A DNA stretch of 64,000 bases from Crocinitomicaceae bacterium (GCA_016709005.1 JADJEU010000004.1:1-64000); one strand, 5' to 3'; numbered from the stretch's first letter, positions 10,171-20,133 are shown. The notes: a model not told the origin generated them from the sequence alone. A program made the numbers and translations.

Positions 10171-10230
10171 CCACCGATTAACGCAGAAAAGATTCGCAGG
10201 TATTCGCGGATTTTTTTCACAGCTGAAATC

Positions 10231-13200
10231 TTACATGTTTCTACGATACTGTCCACCCACTTCAAAAAGGGATGCCGTAATCTGACCCAATGAACACACT
10301 TTGGTAGCTTCCATCAACTCTGCAAAAATGTTTTTGTTTTGGATGGCTGCCTCCTGAACAATGTCCATAGCCTTTTCATAATCTGCTTTTTTAGCTGCGT
10401 GCAGATTTCTCAACATGTCTATTTGATATTGCTTTTCTTCTTCGGTTGCGCGGATCACTTCTTTTGGTAAAACCGTTGGTGATCCCTTTGAACTTAAGAA
10501 TGTGTTTACACCAATGATTGGAAATTCACCGGTATGTTTCAGCGTTTCGTAATAAAGAGATTCCTCTTGAATTTTGCTGCGTTGATACATGGTTTCCATT
10601 GCACCCAATACACCACCGCGTTCCGTGATTCTGTCAAATTCTGTCAGAACTGCTTCCTCAACCAGGTCAGTTAATTCTTCGATGATGAATGAACCTTGTA
10701 ATGGATTTTCATTTTTAGCAAGACCTAATTCGCGGTTGATGATTAACTGAATCGCCATAGCTCTGCGCACAGATTCTTCTGTAGGCGTTGTGATGGCTTC
10801 ATCGTATGCATTTGTGTGCAGTGAATTACAGTTATCGTAAATCGCATACAAAGCTTGCAGCGTGGTACGAATGTCATTGAAGTCAATTTCCTGTGCGTGC
10901 AATGAACGACCTGATGTTTGAATGTGATACTTCAACATTTGTGCACGTTCATCTGCGCCGTATTTTTTGGCCAATGCTTTTGCCCAGATTCTGCGCGCCA
11001 CACGACCAATCACCGCGTACTCCGGATCAATGCCGTTTGAAAAGAAGAACGATAAGTTTGGACCAAATTTATTGATGTCCATTCCTCTGCTCAAATAATA
11101 TTCTACGTAGGTAAATCCGTTAGCTAAGGTGAATGCTAATTGTGTGATTGGATTTGCGCCCGCTTCTGCAATGTGATATCCTGAAATTGAAACTGAGTAG
11201 AAATTTCTGACACCGTTTTCAATAAAATATTCTTGTACATCGCCCATTAAACGCAATGCAAATTCAGTTGAGAAAATACAGGTGTTTTGTGCCTGATCTT
11301 CTTTCAAAATATCTGCCTGAACTGTTCCTCGCACTTTCTTCAAGGTATCTGCTTTTATCTTTGCATACACATCAGCAGGCAATACCTGATCACCCGTTAA
11401 TCCTAATAACATCAAACCTAAACCATCATTGCCTTCTGGCAAATCACCCTGGTATTTTGGACGCACTAATTTTTTATCGTCGTACTCTTTTTTGTACGCC
11501 GCTTCAACTGATTTTTCTAATTTATTTTCTTTGATGTACACTTCACATTCCTGATCAATGGCCGCGTTCATGAAGAAGCCTAAAAGCATTGGAGCCGGAC
11601 CGTTGATGGTCATACTCACCGATGTTTTTGGATCGGTTAATCTGAAACCAGAATACAATTTTTTAGCATCATCCAAACAACAAATCGAAACACCTGAGTT
11701 TCCAATTTTTCCATAAATATCCGGACGAACATCCGGATCATTTCCATACAAGGTCACCGAATCAAATGCAGTAGACAAACGCTTTGCAGGCATGCCCAAA
11801 CTCACATAATGGAAACGCTTGTTGGTGCGCTCAGGTCCACCCTCACCCGCAAACATACGCGTTGGATCTTCACCCTCACGTTTGAACGGAAACAGACCTG
11901 ATGTGTAAGGAAATTCTCCCGGAACATTTTCTTGTAACGACCACAACAAAACATCTCCCCAACCTTTATATTTTGGAAGTGATACTTTTGGAATTTGTGA
12001 ATGTGACAGTGATTCAGAATGTGTTTCAATGGAGATTTCAGTATCACGCACTTTGAATTTATAAACCGGTGCTTTGTACTTTTCTACTTTTTCATTCCAG
12101 CCTTGAATGATTAACCAGTTTTTTGGATCTAAATTGATTTTTTCATTCTCAAATAATTCAGCCAATGATTTTACCAAACGATCTGCATCTTCGATTTTGG
12201 AAGCGCGAATAGTTTCGATTGACTTATGTAAACCATGCAATTGATCCGCCACTTCAACCTGCTCTTTCACCCACAAATCATACTTGCGGTTGTTCTCTGA
12301 AATTTCAGAAAGATAACGTGTACGTGCCGGTGGAATCACAAAAATCTTTTCAGACATTTCTTTGGTGATCGCATAACTTGATGACAAAGGAGCGCCTGTT
12401 TTTTCAGCCACTTTATCCATGATAGCTTTGTAAAGCGTATTCATGCCCGGGTCATTAAACTGCGATGCAATGGTTCCAAAAACCGGAATGTCTTCATCTT
12501 TTGCATCCCATAAATTATGGTTGCGACGGTATTGTTTTTTCACATCACGAATAGCATCAAGCGCGCCGCGCTTATCAAATTTATTGAGCGCAACGATGTC
12601 TGCAAAATCCAACATGTCTATTTTTTCCAACTGCGTAGCGGCACCAAATTCAGGTGTCATTACGTAAAGAGATGCTTGTGAGTGATCTAATATTTCTGTG
12701 TCTGACTGACCGATTCCGGAAGTTTCCAAAATGATCAAATCAAAATTTGCTGCTTTCAAAACATCCAATGCTTCTGCCACGTGTTTAGACAAAGCCAGAT
12801 TGCTTTGACGCGTTGCCAGTGAACGCATGTACACACGTTTATTGCGGATTGAATTCATTCGGATTCTGTCACCCAAAAGTGCACCGCCTGTTTTACGTTT
12901 GGAAGGATCGACTGAAACAATTGCAATTGTTTTTTCTGGAAAGTCAATTAAAAAACGACGTACCAATTCATCCACTAAAGAGGACTTCCCTGCCCCACCC
13001 GTTCCGGTGATTCCAAGAATGGGTGTTTTAGAATCTTTCGAGATTTTTTTGACTTTATCTAATTCTGATTTTGATTGCTCTGGAAAATTTTCTGCAGCAG
13101 AAATTAAACGCGCAATGTGAAATGGATTTTTTTCTGAAAGATGACTCACCTCTCCATTCAAATTTTCACCTACCGGAAAATCTGCTTTTTGAACCAGGTC

Positions 13201-13611
13201 ATTGATCATTCCCTGCAAGCCCATGGAGCGGCCATCATCAGGATGATAGATGCGTGTGATTCCGTAGCCTTGTAACTCTTCAATTTCAGAAGGCAAAATA
13301 GTTCCGCCGCCGCCTGCAAATATTTTTATGTGACCCGCACCTTTTTCTTTGAGCAAATCATGCATGTACTTCAAATACTCGGTATGCCCGCCCTGATACG
13401 ATGTCATTGCAATGGCCTGCGCATCTTCCTGAATGGCGCAATCCACAACCTCTTCCACACTGCGATCATGCCCTAAGTGAATCACTTCACATCCGGTTGA
13501 CTGAATGATACGACGCATGATATTAATGGCCGCATCGTGGCCATCAAAAAGGGATGCTGCTGTTACAATGCGAACGTTGTGTTTAGGCTTATAAGGTTGT
13601 ACTGGTTCCAT
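10231..13611 (-). CDS. icmF: Fused isobutyryl-CoA mutase IcmF (B12-dependent)
   Basis: 1126 aa, the full length expected of IcmF. N-terminal B12-binding domain with SLFDGHDAAIN (His25 as the lower cobalt ligand) and GGGGTI; a central MeaB/ArgK-like G-protein chaperone with P-loop GTGGAGKSS (203-211), SVDPSKRKTGGALLGDR, ETSGIGQSD and NKFDKRG; and a C-terminal acyl-CoA mutase barrel (DPTRMFAGEGGPERTNKRFHY; SISGYHIAEAGANP; TSGRSLHAQEIDFNDIRTT). IcmF interconverts isobutyryl-CoA and n-butyryl-CoA; some members act on isovaleryl- or pivalyl-CoA, and I cannot tell which from sequence. It is the only long gene in the first 14 kb without a frameshift. It is monocistronic as far as visible. Confidence 0.95.
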   Translation of the reverse strand: MEPVQPYKPKHNVRIVTAASLFDGHDAAINIMRRIIQSTGCEVIHLGHDRSVEEVVDCAIQEDAQAIAMTSYQGGHTEYLKYMHDLLKEKGAGHIKIFAGGGGTILPSEIEELQGYGITRIYHPDDGRSMGLQGMINDLVQKADFPVGENLNGEVSHLSEKNPFHIARLISAAENFPEQSKSELDKVKKISKDSKTPILGITGTGGAGKSSLVDELVRRFLIDFPEKTIAIVSVDPSKRKTGGALLGDRIRMNSIRNKRVYMRSLATRQSNLALSKHVAEALDVLKAANFDLIILETSGIGQSDTEILDHSQASLYVMTPEFGAATQLEKIDMLDFADIVALNKFDKRGALDAIRDVKKQYRRNHNLWDAKDEDIPVFGTIASQFNDPGMNTLYKAIMDKVAEKTGAPLSSSYAITKEMSEKIFVIPPARTRYLSEISENNRKYDLWVKEQVEVADQLHGLHKSIETIRASKIEDADRLVKSLAELFENEKINLDPKNWLIIQGWNEKVEKYKAPVYKFKVRDTEISIETHSESLSHSQIPKVSLPKYKGWGDVLLWSLQENVPGEFPYTSGLFPFKREGEDPTRMFAGEGGPERTNKRFHYVSLGMPAKRLSTAFDSVTLYGNDPDVRPDIYGKIGNSGVSICCLDDAKKLYSGFRLTDPKTSVSMTINGPAPMLLGFFMNAAIDQECEVYIKENKLEKSVEAAYKKEYDDKKLVRPKYQGDLPEGNDGLGLMLLGLTGDQVLPADVYAKIKADTLKKVRGTVQADILKEDQAQNTCIFSTEFALRLMGDVQEYFIENGVRNFYSVSISGYHIAEAGANPITQLAFTLANGFTYVEYYLSRGMDINKFGPNLSFFFSNGIDPEYAVIGRVARRIWAKALAKKYGADERAQMLKYHIQTSGRSLHAQEIDFNDIRTTLQALYAIYDNCNSLHTNAYDEAITTPTEESVRRAMAIQLIINRELGLAKNENPLQGSFIIEELTDLVEEAVLTEFDRITERGGVLGAMETMYQRSKIQEESLYYETLKHTGEFPIIGVNTFLSSKGSPTVLPKEVIRATEEEKQYQIDMLRNLHAAKKADYEKAMDIVQEAAIQNKNIFAELMEATKVCSLGQITASLFEVGGQYRRNM

Positions 13612-13714
13612 ACGTAAATAGGTCTTGTTGGGGACTTGTGCAAATATAACTAAAAGGTGAGGAAATTAGATTATTGGTTTTGAGGGGGGAAGGGAGAATT
13701 TAGAACGAAAAGAT

Positions 13715-13927
13715 ATACCCCAGCGGAAAGTCATTCCGACAGAGGTTTTGCTTAATTGCAAAACCGACGAGGAATCGCGTGAGGTTAACGTTAGATTGTT
13801 TTGCGGAATGAGAGGCGAACGGACAATTGTGCTTTGTTAATGCCATAGCGAAAGATCGACGCGATTCCTCGACGCTCATGCCCACAAGGGGCATTCTCTT
13901 TGTCGGAATGACACTTCGAAGGGGCGT
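13715..13927. repeat. Cloverleaf-like palindromic element, copy A
   Basis: The outer stem GTCATTCCGAC (13730-13740) pairs with GTCGGAATGAC (13902-13912). Inside are hairpin GGTTTTGC/GCAAAACC (13744-13765), inner stem CGAGGAATCGCGT (13768-13780) with ACGCGATTCCTCG (13859-13871), a 78-nt apical part with TTAACG/TGTTAA, and hairpin ATGCCC/GGGCAT (13778-plus-100, i.e. 13878-13894). The second copy is at 14281-14496. Copy A abuts the 3' end of the GIY-YIG gene. Confidence 0.85.
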
Positions 13928-14230
13928 TTATTTTGTGGGCGTTATAAACAAATGATCTTTAAATTCCCACAAAGGATTGAAAGCATTAATCAACTCTTCT
14001 TTTTTTTCACGGCGAAATTTTTTGATTTGCTTTTCACGATAAATTGCTTCAGACGCAGATTGAAATTTTTCAAAATAAATTAAGTGACAACAATTGTATT
14101 GTCTGGCAAAACCGGTTGGTTCATGTTGATGTTCATACAAACGACGGCGTAGGCTATTTGTCATGCCGGTGTATAAAACTTCTTTCTTGTTATTGGTAAC
14201 GATGTAAACGTAAAAATAATCTGAAGACAT
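13928..14230 (-). CDS. GIY-YIG nuclease family protein
   Basis: 100 aa, the usual length of stand-alone YhbQ/UPF0213-like GIY-YIG proteins. The signature is YVYIVTN...VLYTGMTNSLRRRLYEH, with the second Tyr-Thr-Gly strand, conserved Arg residues and a following His. Further on, YFEKF and A.YREKQIKKFRREKKEELI carry the conserved Glu/Lys positions. Family members are predicted DNA endonucleases; the cellular role is mostly unknown. The gene is bracketed by two copies of the palindromic element, with its stop at the edge of copy A and its start about 50 bp from copy B. The frame is intact. Confidence 0.88.
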   Translation of the reverse strand: MSSDYFYVYIVTNNKKEVLYTGMTNSLRRRLYEHQHEPTGFARQYNCCHLIYFEKFQSASEAIYREKQIKKFRREKKEELINAFNPLWEFKDHLFITPTK

Positions 14231-14280
14231 GATTCAAAAATAATAGTTTCTCAAAAATCAATTCTGAAAAAACAAAAATC

Positions 14281-14496
14281 TACCCTAGCGAAATGTCATT
14301 CCGACGAAACGAATCCGGTTTATCCGGGTGAGAGACGAGGAATCGCGTGAGGTTAACGTTAGATTATTTTGCGGATTGAGTGACGAACGGACGATTGTGC
14401 TTCGTTAATACTATCGCGAAAGATCGACGCGATTCCTCGGCTCTCATGGTCATGAAGACCATTCGTTTTGTCGGAATGACACTTCGGTTGGGCGAT
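14281..14496. repeat. Cloverleaf-like palindromic element, copy B
   Basis: Same orientation and plan as copy A. Outer stem 14295-14305 with 14470-14480; hairpin ATCCGG/CCGGGT (14313-14329); inner stem 14336-14348 with 14427-14439; apical TTAACG (14353-14358) with CGTTAA (14403-14408); hairpin ATGGTC/GACCAT (14446-14462). Side hairpins differ in sequence from copy A but still pair. The IS element begins about 25 bp downstream. Confidence 0.85.
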
Positions 14497-14521
14497 TCCC
14501 CCCGCTCCCGCGCGAATCCCT

Positions 14522-14538
14522 CCTCAAATCCGCAAGTC
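14522..14538. repeat. IS left terminal inverted repeat
   Basis: CCTCAAATCCGCAAGTC, exact complement of the right end over 17 bp. Confidence 0.85.
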
Positions 14539-14709
14539 CAATAATAAATTTAAAATTAAATTTGCTTTCAACATTTTTTAAGTTCTTGCTAACATTTTAA
14601 TGCAAAAAAATGAGTTTTCTGATGACAAATAAACATAGCTCTCCTTGCATACTTTCTCACAGTATCAAGATTATTAGCAAGAATTAAAGATCGTTTTAAG
14701 CTGTCTTTC

Positions 14710-16008
14710 TCATGTTTTAAAGGCTATGTTGCCATAAATATTAAGATAGTTTTGTCTGGATTTTTTAATCCATTTTGCGGGAATGGTGATGAATCTGAAA
14801 ATAAATTTTTTGAGTCTAAAGTTTGGTTTTAAATTCAAAACTGTTTTAGAAAAATGGTTGATTAAGTAGTGGTAAATATTTTTACACATTGCTGTTACAA
14901 GCAGGTAAACATTATTCTCTGCTAACTTTGAAAACGGAAGTTTATTCCAACCAAAATCATATTTGAGCACTTCATATTCTCGTTCAATCGCTCCTCGATT
15001 ATTGTAAAAAGAAAACAACATCGTCGGTTGATTTTTCAAAGTCATTGGTCAATATCAGTGAATACAAAAAGGCTTCTGAGGTAAATAAATTTAACTGTCC
15101 GTCCTTTCTCTTTTCCTTGGTAACAATTAGTCGATATGGTTTTAAATCTGCACTTTCATTCGAATCTCTTGCAGCTCTAGAAAATGGAGTAAAAATTGTT
15201 TCGCCTCTGTAAATGTTTTGACCAGGATCTCCTACAGATTCCCATTTTTTAATTTTTGATATGGTACTCTCAACTGTGTGACTCATTCTTGCTCGCACAT
15301 AAAAAGTACTTGTGTATTTGTCAATAGTTTGAATTGTGCGCCAATTATAAGAAGCGCTATCGCCTCTAAATTTTGAAATTGAAATATTATTTTCAAGCAA
15401 AAGTTCAAACATTCGCTTTAGAGTATCTTCTTGTAAAACATGAGCCGGACTATTTCCATTTCTGTTTTCAACATAAACAACCTTGGAACCAATAAATCCC
15501 ACTCCCGGTTGATAACCCGTTTCATGCTTATAAGTGCGAAGAGCATCTTCTTTGCCTGTATAGCAAATTGTATTGTCATAATCTAGTGTTAACTCACGCT
15601 CAAAATCTTTTGGAAATAAGCGTTTAAGAAGTTTTAAATTCAAGTTATTTAACTTAGGTTCCAAAGCAAATTCATGATTAAATTTTGCTCTATTTGGTTT
15701 AAATTTTACCGAAGGATTTGCGATTTGCTTCATTCGATTTAAAACACGATCAGGACTTGGAACAGAAAAATACGGTACAAGAGATAGTGATGATTTAAAA
15801 TTATCTGAAAGATCTTCTGCGCAATCACCACCACAATAAAAACTGACCAATAGCTGTAAAACAAATCACGCCAACTGTATTGACTCTGTTTACCAATGGC
15901 CGGTAATTCTTGGTTTAAAAGCGCGCCAATTTTTTGCCTATCCAATTCTTCCATGACAAAATTTAATCCACCAAAAGGATTGAGATTCGAAGATTTTTGT
16001 ACTTTCAT
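14710..16008 (-). CDS. IS1380-like transposase, frameshifted twice
   Basis: The start MKVQKSSNLNPFGGLNF at 16008 is typical of IS1380-group DDE transposases, followed by LDRQKIGALLNQELP and SQYSWRDLFYSYWSVF. The catalytic core has LDYDNTI (first Asp), FRGDSASYNW (second Asp) and YNNRGAIEREYEVLK, the Y-R-E-K signature with the catalytic Glu. Frames change near 15835 (between YSYWSVF and CGGDCAEDLS) and near 15030 (between DVVFF and FYNNRG). As written, no active transposase is made. Both breaks are single-base shifts, so the element could be intact in reality. Confidence 0.88.
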
Positions 16009-16050
16009 ATTAGTGTTTATAAGCATCACCAATTTAGGTGAAAACACCAT

Positions 16051-16092
16051 AGCTGTAAAACCTAATCAAAATAAAGTTTTACAGCTTTTTTT
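16051..16092 (+). terminator. Terminator-like hairpin inside the IS right end
   Basis: A perfect 11-bp stem AGCTGTAAAAC (16051-16061) with GTTTTACAGCT (16076-16086), then a T-run. On the other strand it lies directly upstream of the transposase start, where such hairpins can shield an IS from outside transcription. Confidence 0.65.
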
Positions 16093-16099
16093 GTAAATA

Positions 16100-16116
16100 G
16101 ACTTGCGGATTTGAGG
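16100..16116. repeat. IS right terminal inverted repeat
   Basis: GACTTGCGGATTTGAGG, complement of 14522-14538. Confidence 0.85.
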
Positions 16117-16250
16117 ATCCTTTCGCGTGGCAAAATGTTTATCAGAAAAACCAACTTTATCAAGAACATATCCGCCTGCGATTGGCAATTCCAAAACACT
16201 TTAAATTTATGGTATAAAAAAAATTCTGATCTTAGTGCTTTACCAACTGA

Positions 16251-16649
16251 ATGAATCTCAAAGTAGCAATTATACTGATCACGCTTTTTTATCTGCAGGC
16301 GAACTCATTTGCGCAGCGTTCAAATGATCGTGCGTTTGAATTGGCAGATTCAATCTATCACGTTTTGGTGAAGCAGCCAAATCAGTTTTGCGATTTGGTG
16401 CTGCAGTTTTCAGAAGATCCTGCTAGTAAAGACAGATGCGGTGTTTATGATTATGAAAGGCCTGATAAATTTGTTGAGCCCATACAGAAAGTGATTGAAA
16501 AAAAGAAAAACATCAATAAAATTCTGGCTCCCATTCGATCTGAATTCGGATATCACATTGTTCAGCTTTTAGACATCCGCGGAACGAAAGCGAAATTCCG
16601 ACATATTCTAATTCAAGTTGGCGTGACGGGTAAAATAGAACAAAACTGA
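16251..16649 (+). CDS. Secreted parvulin-type peptidyl-prolyl isomerase-like protein
   Basis: 132 aa with signal peptide MNLKVAIILITLFYLQANSFAQ. The body has the PpiC/rotamase pattern: FCDLVLQFSEDPASKDRCGVYDY, then FVEPIQKVI and IRSEFGYHIVQLLDIRG, then KFRHILIQV. It is shorter than a SurA-like chaperone and has a single parvulin domain; the order suggests a C-terminal remnant of a second rotamase repeat. Likely periplasmic and involved in folding of exported proteins. It stands alone between the IS element and a small lipoprotein. Confidence 0.75.
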   Translation: MNLKVAIILITLFYLQANSFAQRSNDRAFELADSIYHVLVKQPNQFCDLVLQFSEDPASKDRCGVYDYERPDKFVEPIQKVIEKKKNINKILAPIRSEFGYHIVQLLDIRGTKAKFRHILIQVGVTGKIEQN

Positions 16650-16669
16650 AATTGTATTAAATCATACTC

Positions 16670-16864
16670 ATGAAAAAAATTCTCTTCCTCGCATTGACGC
16701 TTTCAGTAATCACCTCTTGCGATAAAACCTACGTGTGCAATTGCGCATCTGAGCAAGGTGGACTTCCTTACAAAAAAGTTTATCTGAACGCTAAATCTGA
16801 GAATGGCGCTGAGCGCAAGTGTACGAAGCTTGAAGAAGGTGAAGAAAGTTGTGTTTTGCAGTGA
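16670..16864 (+). CDS. Small Cys-rich lipoprotein
   Basis: 64 aa. MKKILFLALTLSVITSC is a lipoprotein signal with the acceptor Cys at 17. The mature part has four more Cys residues (YVCNCAS, RKCTK, SCVLQ), which may form disulfides in the periplasm. It lies 20 bp after the parvulin gene, so they may be co-transcribed. Function unknown. Confidence 0.65.
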   Translation: MKKILFLALTLSVITSCDKTYVCNCASEQGGLPYKKVYLNAKSENGAERKCTKLEEGEESCVLQ

Positions 16865-16961
16865 GAGGCAAGAAACTCTAACACCTACCCGACTCTTTAA
16901 GATGGCTTCAAACACTGATTCAAGTCATTACCTGCGAATTAAAAATTCACTAGCTTTGAAT

Positions 16962-19703
16962 ATGCCCAGGCTAGTTACACTACTCTTCATATTTCTATCA
17001 ATCCAGTCATTCGGTCAAAAATTTGCTGATAAGAATTTCTATCTGGTAGATTCTCTTGAATACAACAATGTGTCTCCTGAGTATCAGTTTATGATTGACA
17101 ATAACCTGAAATATTTTCACGCTGCCACCACAGATATGGAACGTGTAACCTGGGTGAATCAAATTGTGAAACTTTGCTGGGATGAAAATGTATGGCCCAA
17201 ATACAATCAATGGGTTTATGACTATACTACCGCAAAATTAAAGGAGCCTCAAAGCGACACTGTTCGATTTCAACTCTTGCAGGCATTAGCCGGATCCATT
17301 TATTACATTGGATGGAACTACGGTGTTCAAACCAATTATGAAAAGTGTATTTATTATTATGAGCGATGCACAGAAATTTATATTGAGATTGGAGATTCAA
17401 TTGGCATTGCAAATTCGATTGACAACGTAGGCAACATTTATCTGGCGATGGGTGAATCTGCAAAAGCACTTGACAATTTTATGAAAGCGCTGGCCATCCG
17501 TGAAACAATTAATCACACCGTTGGAATTGCAGCATCCTTAAACAGCATTGGATCCATTTATCAGGAACACGGTGATTACATTGCTGCACTCGAAAAATTT
17601 GAAAGTGCTTTATCATTCTATGAGAAAGGAAATTACATACCAGGTGTTTCGAGTGTGCTGAATAATCTGGGCAGCATTCAATCTTACTTTGGTAATTATG
17701 AAAGTGCACTGAATTATTTTACACGCAGTCTTGAAATAAAAACTCAAATTGAAGACAAGCAAGGCAAAGCACATTCACTGACACAAATGGGAACAATCAG
17801 CATGTGGCTTGGAGATTATGAAACAGCAATGAATCACTTCAATCAATGTTTGTTTTTATATCAGGAAGTGGGCGATCAAAGCGGAATAGCCGGTTCTTAT
17901 TGTAACATGGCTGAGATCTATAAACTGCAGGGTAAGTATAAAAAAGCGTTAAAGTATTTCAATACCTGTTTGAACATTGCACAAGAAACAGGCGCCGTCA
18001 AATATAAAAAATTTGGATTGGCCGGACTATTCCACACCCATATTCTGCAGGGCAATCTGGATGCAGCCGAAAAAGAAATTCTGGAAATTATTGAAATGAA
18101 TCTGCGCGATGTCAATGTCAATTTTGTCATTCTGCCGGAACAAAAGAAGGAATTATACTTCAGTACCATGTCGGCAGATTTTATGAACCTCCACTCCTTT
18201 GCCAATTTGAGAAAAATTGAAAATCCAGTCATAACCGAAATCGCGTACAACAATGCATTGAAACTAAAAGGGCTTTTATTAAAATCAACAACTGCCATGC
18301 GTGAAGCCATTCTGACAAGCGGCGATGCGGAGTTGATAGCAAAGTACACGCACTGGATTAATCTCAAAAAAGAAATTGCCAATCAATATGCAATTGGCGG
18401 CGAAACAGAAAGTATAGAAATCAGCGCCAACGAAATTGAAAAAGACTTAATCAAAAGTTCATCTGAGTTCAGTGCTTTTAATTTGAATAATGAACTTGAC
18501 TGGAAAGCAATTCAGACAAAACTAAACCCCGGCGAAGCAGCTATTGAGTTCATTCATTTTAACGATTCAATTGGAACCTTGCAATCACCTGTTCGATATG
18601 CAGCCCTGGTTGTGACAGCAGCGTGTGAGCACCCGCAAATGATTAGTTTATGTACATCGAAAGAACTTGAACTGATTTTAGGAAGCAGTCAGGCAAACAA
18701 TTTAAATTATATTCAGCAAGTGTATGGATTAAGACAAAAACCAAATCATGCTATTTACAAACTAATCTGGCAGCCCCTTGAAACAAATCTTGCTGGTGTA
18801 AATACCGTTTATTTTTCTGCAACTGGTTTGCTGCACAAGATTTCTTTTGCGGCTCTAAGCAATGACAAAAATGAATTTCTCTGTGATCAATACAACTTGG
18901 TTCAACTAAGCAGTACAGCTCAGCTGGCCTTATCCAAACCCTTTACATTTGAGGCAAACAGCACGGCATCTTTATTTGGTGGAGTTAAATACAGCACTGA
19001 AAAAACCAAACGAGTCATCTGGAATTATTTGCCAGGATCCCTGGCTGAAGTTGATTCCATTTATTCAAATTTAAAAACGCAGCTCGCGGTCAACTACTAC
19101 AGCAATGAAAAAGCAACAGAAGAAAATTTCAAAGAAATAGTTTCTCAAAGTAACTTCATTCACATTGCCACACATGGTTTCTTTTATCCGGATCCTGATT
19201 TAATTCAGAAAGAAACTTACAAAGAGGAGAGCAAAGAAGACATTGATTTCAGAGGCGGTGCGAGTTATGGAATCTGGAATTTCGTCAACAATAAAAATCC
19301 ACTCATGCGTTCAGGTCTTGCACTTGCGGGTTCCAATGATATGTGGGATCGCAACATTTATGAAGAAGGTGAAGATGGCGTATTCACCGCACAAGAAGTT
19401 ACCACGCTCAATTTGCGAAATACAGATTTAGTTGTACTATCAGCCTGTGAAACTGGTTTGGGAGATATTCGCGGAAATTAAGGTGTATATGGTTTACAGC
19501 GCGCATTCAAAATGGCCGGCGTGCGTTATCTCATTATGAGTTTGTGGCAGGTTCCGGATGAAGAAACTGCTGAATTTATGATTTTATTCTACAGCAAATT
19601 ATTGATTCAAAAAGACATTCGTCAGGCGTTTTCTGATACACAAAAAGAAATGCGTGCCAAGTATGATCCTTATTATTGGGCGGCGTTTGTTTTGGTTGAG
19701 TAA
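16962..19703 (+). CDS. TPR-CHAT protein interrupted by an in-frame TAA
   Basis: From ATG 16962 (MPRLVTLLFIFLSIQSFGQ, a signal peptide) the protein would be 913 aa. The ATG at 16803 gives an implausible leader through the previous gene. At least six tetratricopeptide repeats follow (IANSIDNVGNIYLAMGE, AASLNSIGSIYQEHGDY, SVLNNLGSIQSYFGNY and so on), then a C-terminal CHAT peptidase domain with His738 (HIATHGFF) and Cys829 (LSACETGLGD). A TAA at 19479-19481 (codon 840) interrupts the conserved GN-E-GVYGLQRAF motif where the family has Glu; the same frame then continues for 74 codons. The catalytic pair lies before the stop, but the final strands lie after it. Family members are caspase-like proteases of largely unknown function in Bacteroidota. 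Confidence 0.85.
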
Positions 19704-19705
19704 AA

Positions 19706-20133
19706 TCAGGTCTTCTTCAAATACTGCAAGCACCAATAAGCAGCTGCGTCCTTATCTCTGAAAACTTTAGTTGGCACCAAGGGCTTGTCAATTCGAATAT
19801 AAACACTAATCAGTATTTTTTGAGCGAGTGATGTAATCACAAAAGCCTCGCACCAGGAGTATTTTAGTGACTCTGCACCAGCCATAAACTTTCTTGCTTC
19901 AGCTGTTGTGGATGTATGAGAACCACCAATGATGATGACGGGTGCTCCTTTCTGATTTGTGAGAATTCCAAAGCTTCTACGTTTTCTTTTACATGATCTA
20001 TTTCGTAGAGGTGATTGTCATGCGTGTGAAGTTCAAGCATTCCATCTTTGCGAAGAATGATCGTAGAATGCGTCAACTCAATTTTATCAGCAACCAGATT
20101 CATGAACTCAAGGTTAAAGAGCAGAAGATTCAA
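19706..20133 (-). CDS. STAS-like (DUF7793-type) protein, frameshifted
   Basis: The N-terminal part is LTHSTIILRKDGMLELHTHDN; after a frame change near 19958 the rest reads GAPVIIIGGSHTSTTAEARKF, then EAFVITSLAQKILISVYIRID and KPLVPTKVFRDKDAAAYW, ending at 19706. This matches a Bacteroidota family of ~130-aa single-domain proteins with a STAS-like fold (the family name is from memory). The protein would be about 142 aa. It is convergent with the CHAT gene. Role unknown. Confidence 0.65.

Larger units (their letters stand above)
14522..16116 (-). mobile_element. IS1380-family-like insertion sequence
   Basis: About 1.6 kb bounded by 17-bp perfect terminal inverted repeats: CCTCAAATCCGCAAGTC at 14522-14538 and its complement at 16100-16116. 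It contains one transposase gene. A possible 4-bp target duplication, ATCC (14516-14519 and 16117-16120), requires two extra bases (CT) at the left end, so the exact left boundary is uncertain. About 170 bp of non-coding DNA follows the transposase, including a 10-bp inverted repeat (14583-14592 with 14674-14683). Confidence 0.88.

Noticed and set aside
10017..10265. Open extension of phosphatase D upstream of 10016 (about 80 extra codons)
   Set aside because: It translates dispersed cgcaaagg-type repeats and lies in front of a good signal peptide; not coding.
11256..12047. Open frames on both strands within icmF
   Set aside because: They lie antisense or out of frame to a continuous, highly conserved gene and have no family features.
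13700..13894. Small minus-strand frame across palindromic copy A
   Set aside because: It simply translates the structured repeat; copy B has no matching frame.
13715..14496. CRISPR-like interpretation of the two repeats
   Set aside because: Only two ~185-bp copies about 570 bp apart with a gene between them; not a repeat-spacer array.
16051..16092. Terminator of a plus-strand gene inside the IS
   Set aside because: No plus-strand gene precedes it; kept only as an IS-end hairpin.
16803..16961. Upstream ATG giving the CHAT protein a 53-residue leader
   Set aside because: It overlaps the preceding lipoprotein gene in another frame and masks the signal peptide starting at 16962.
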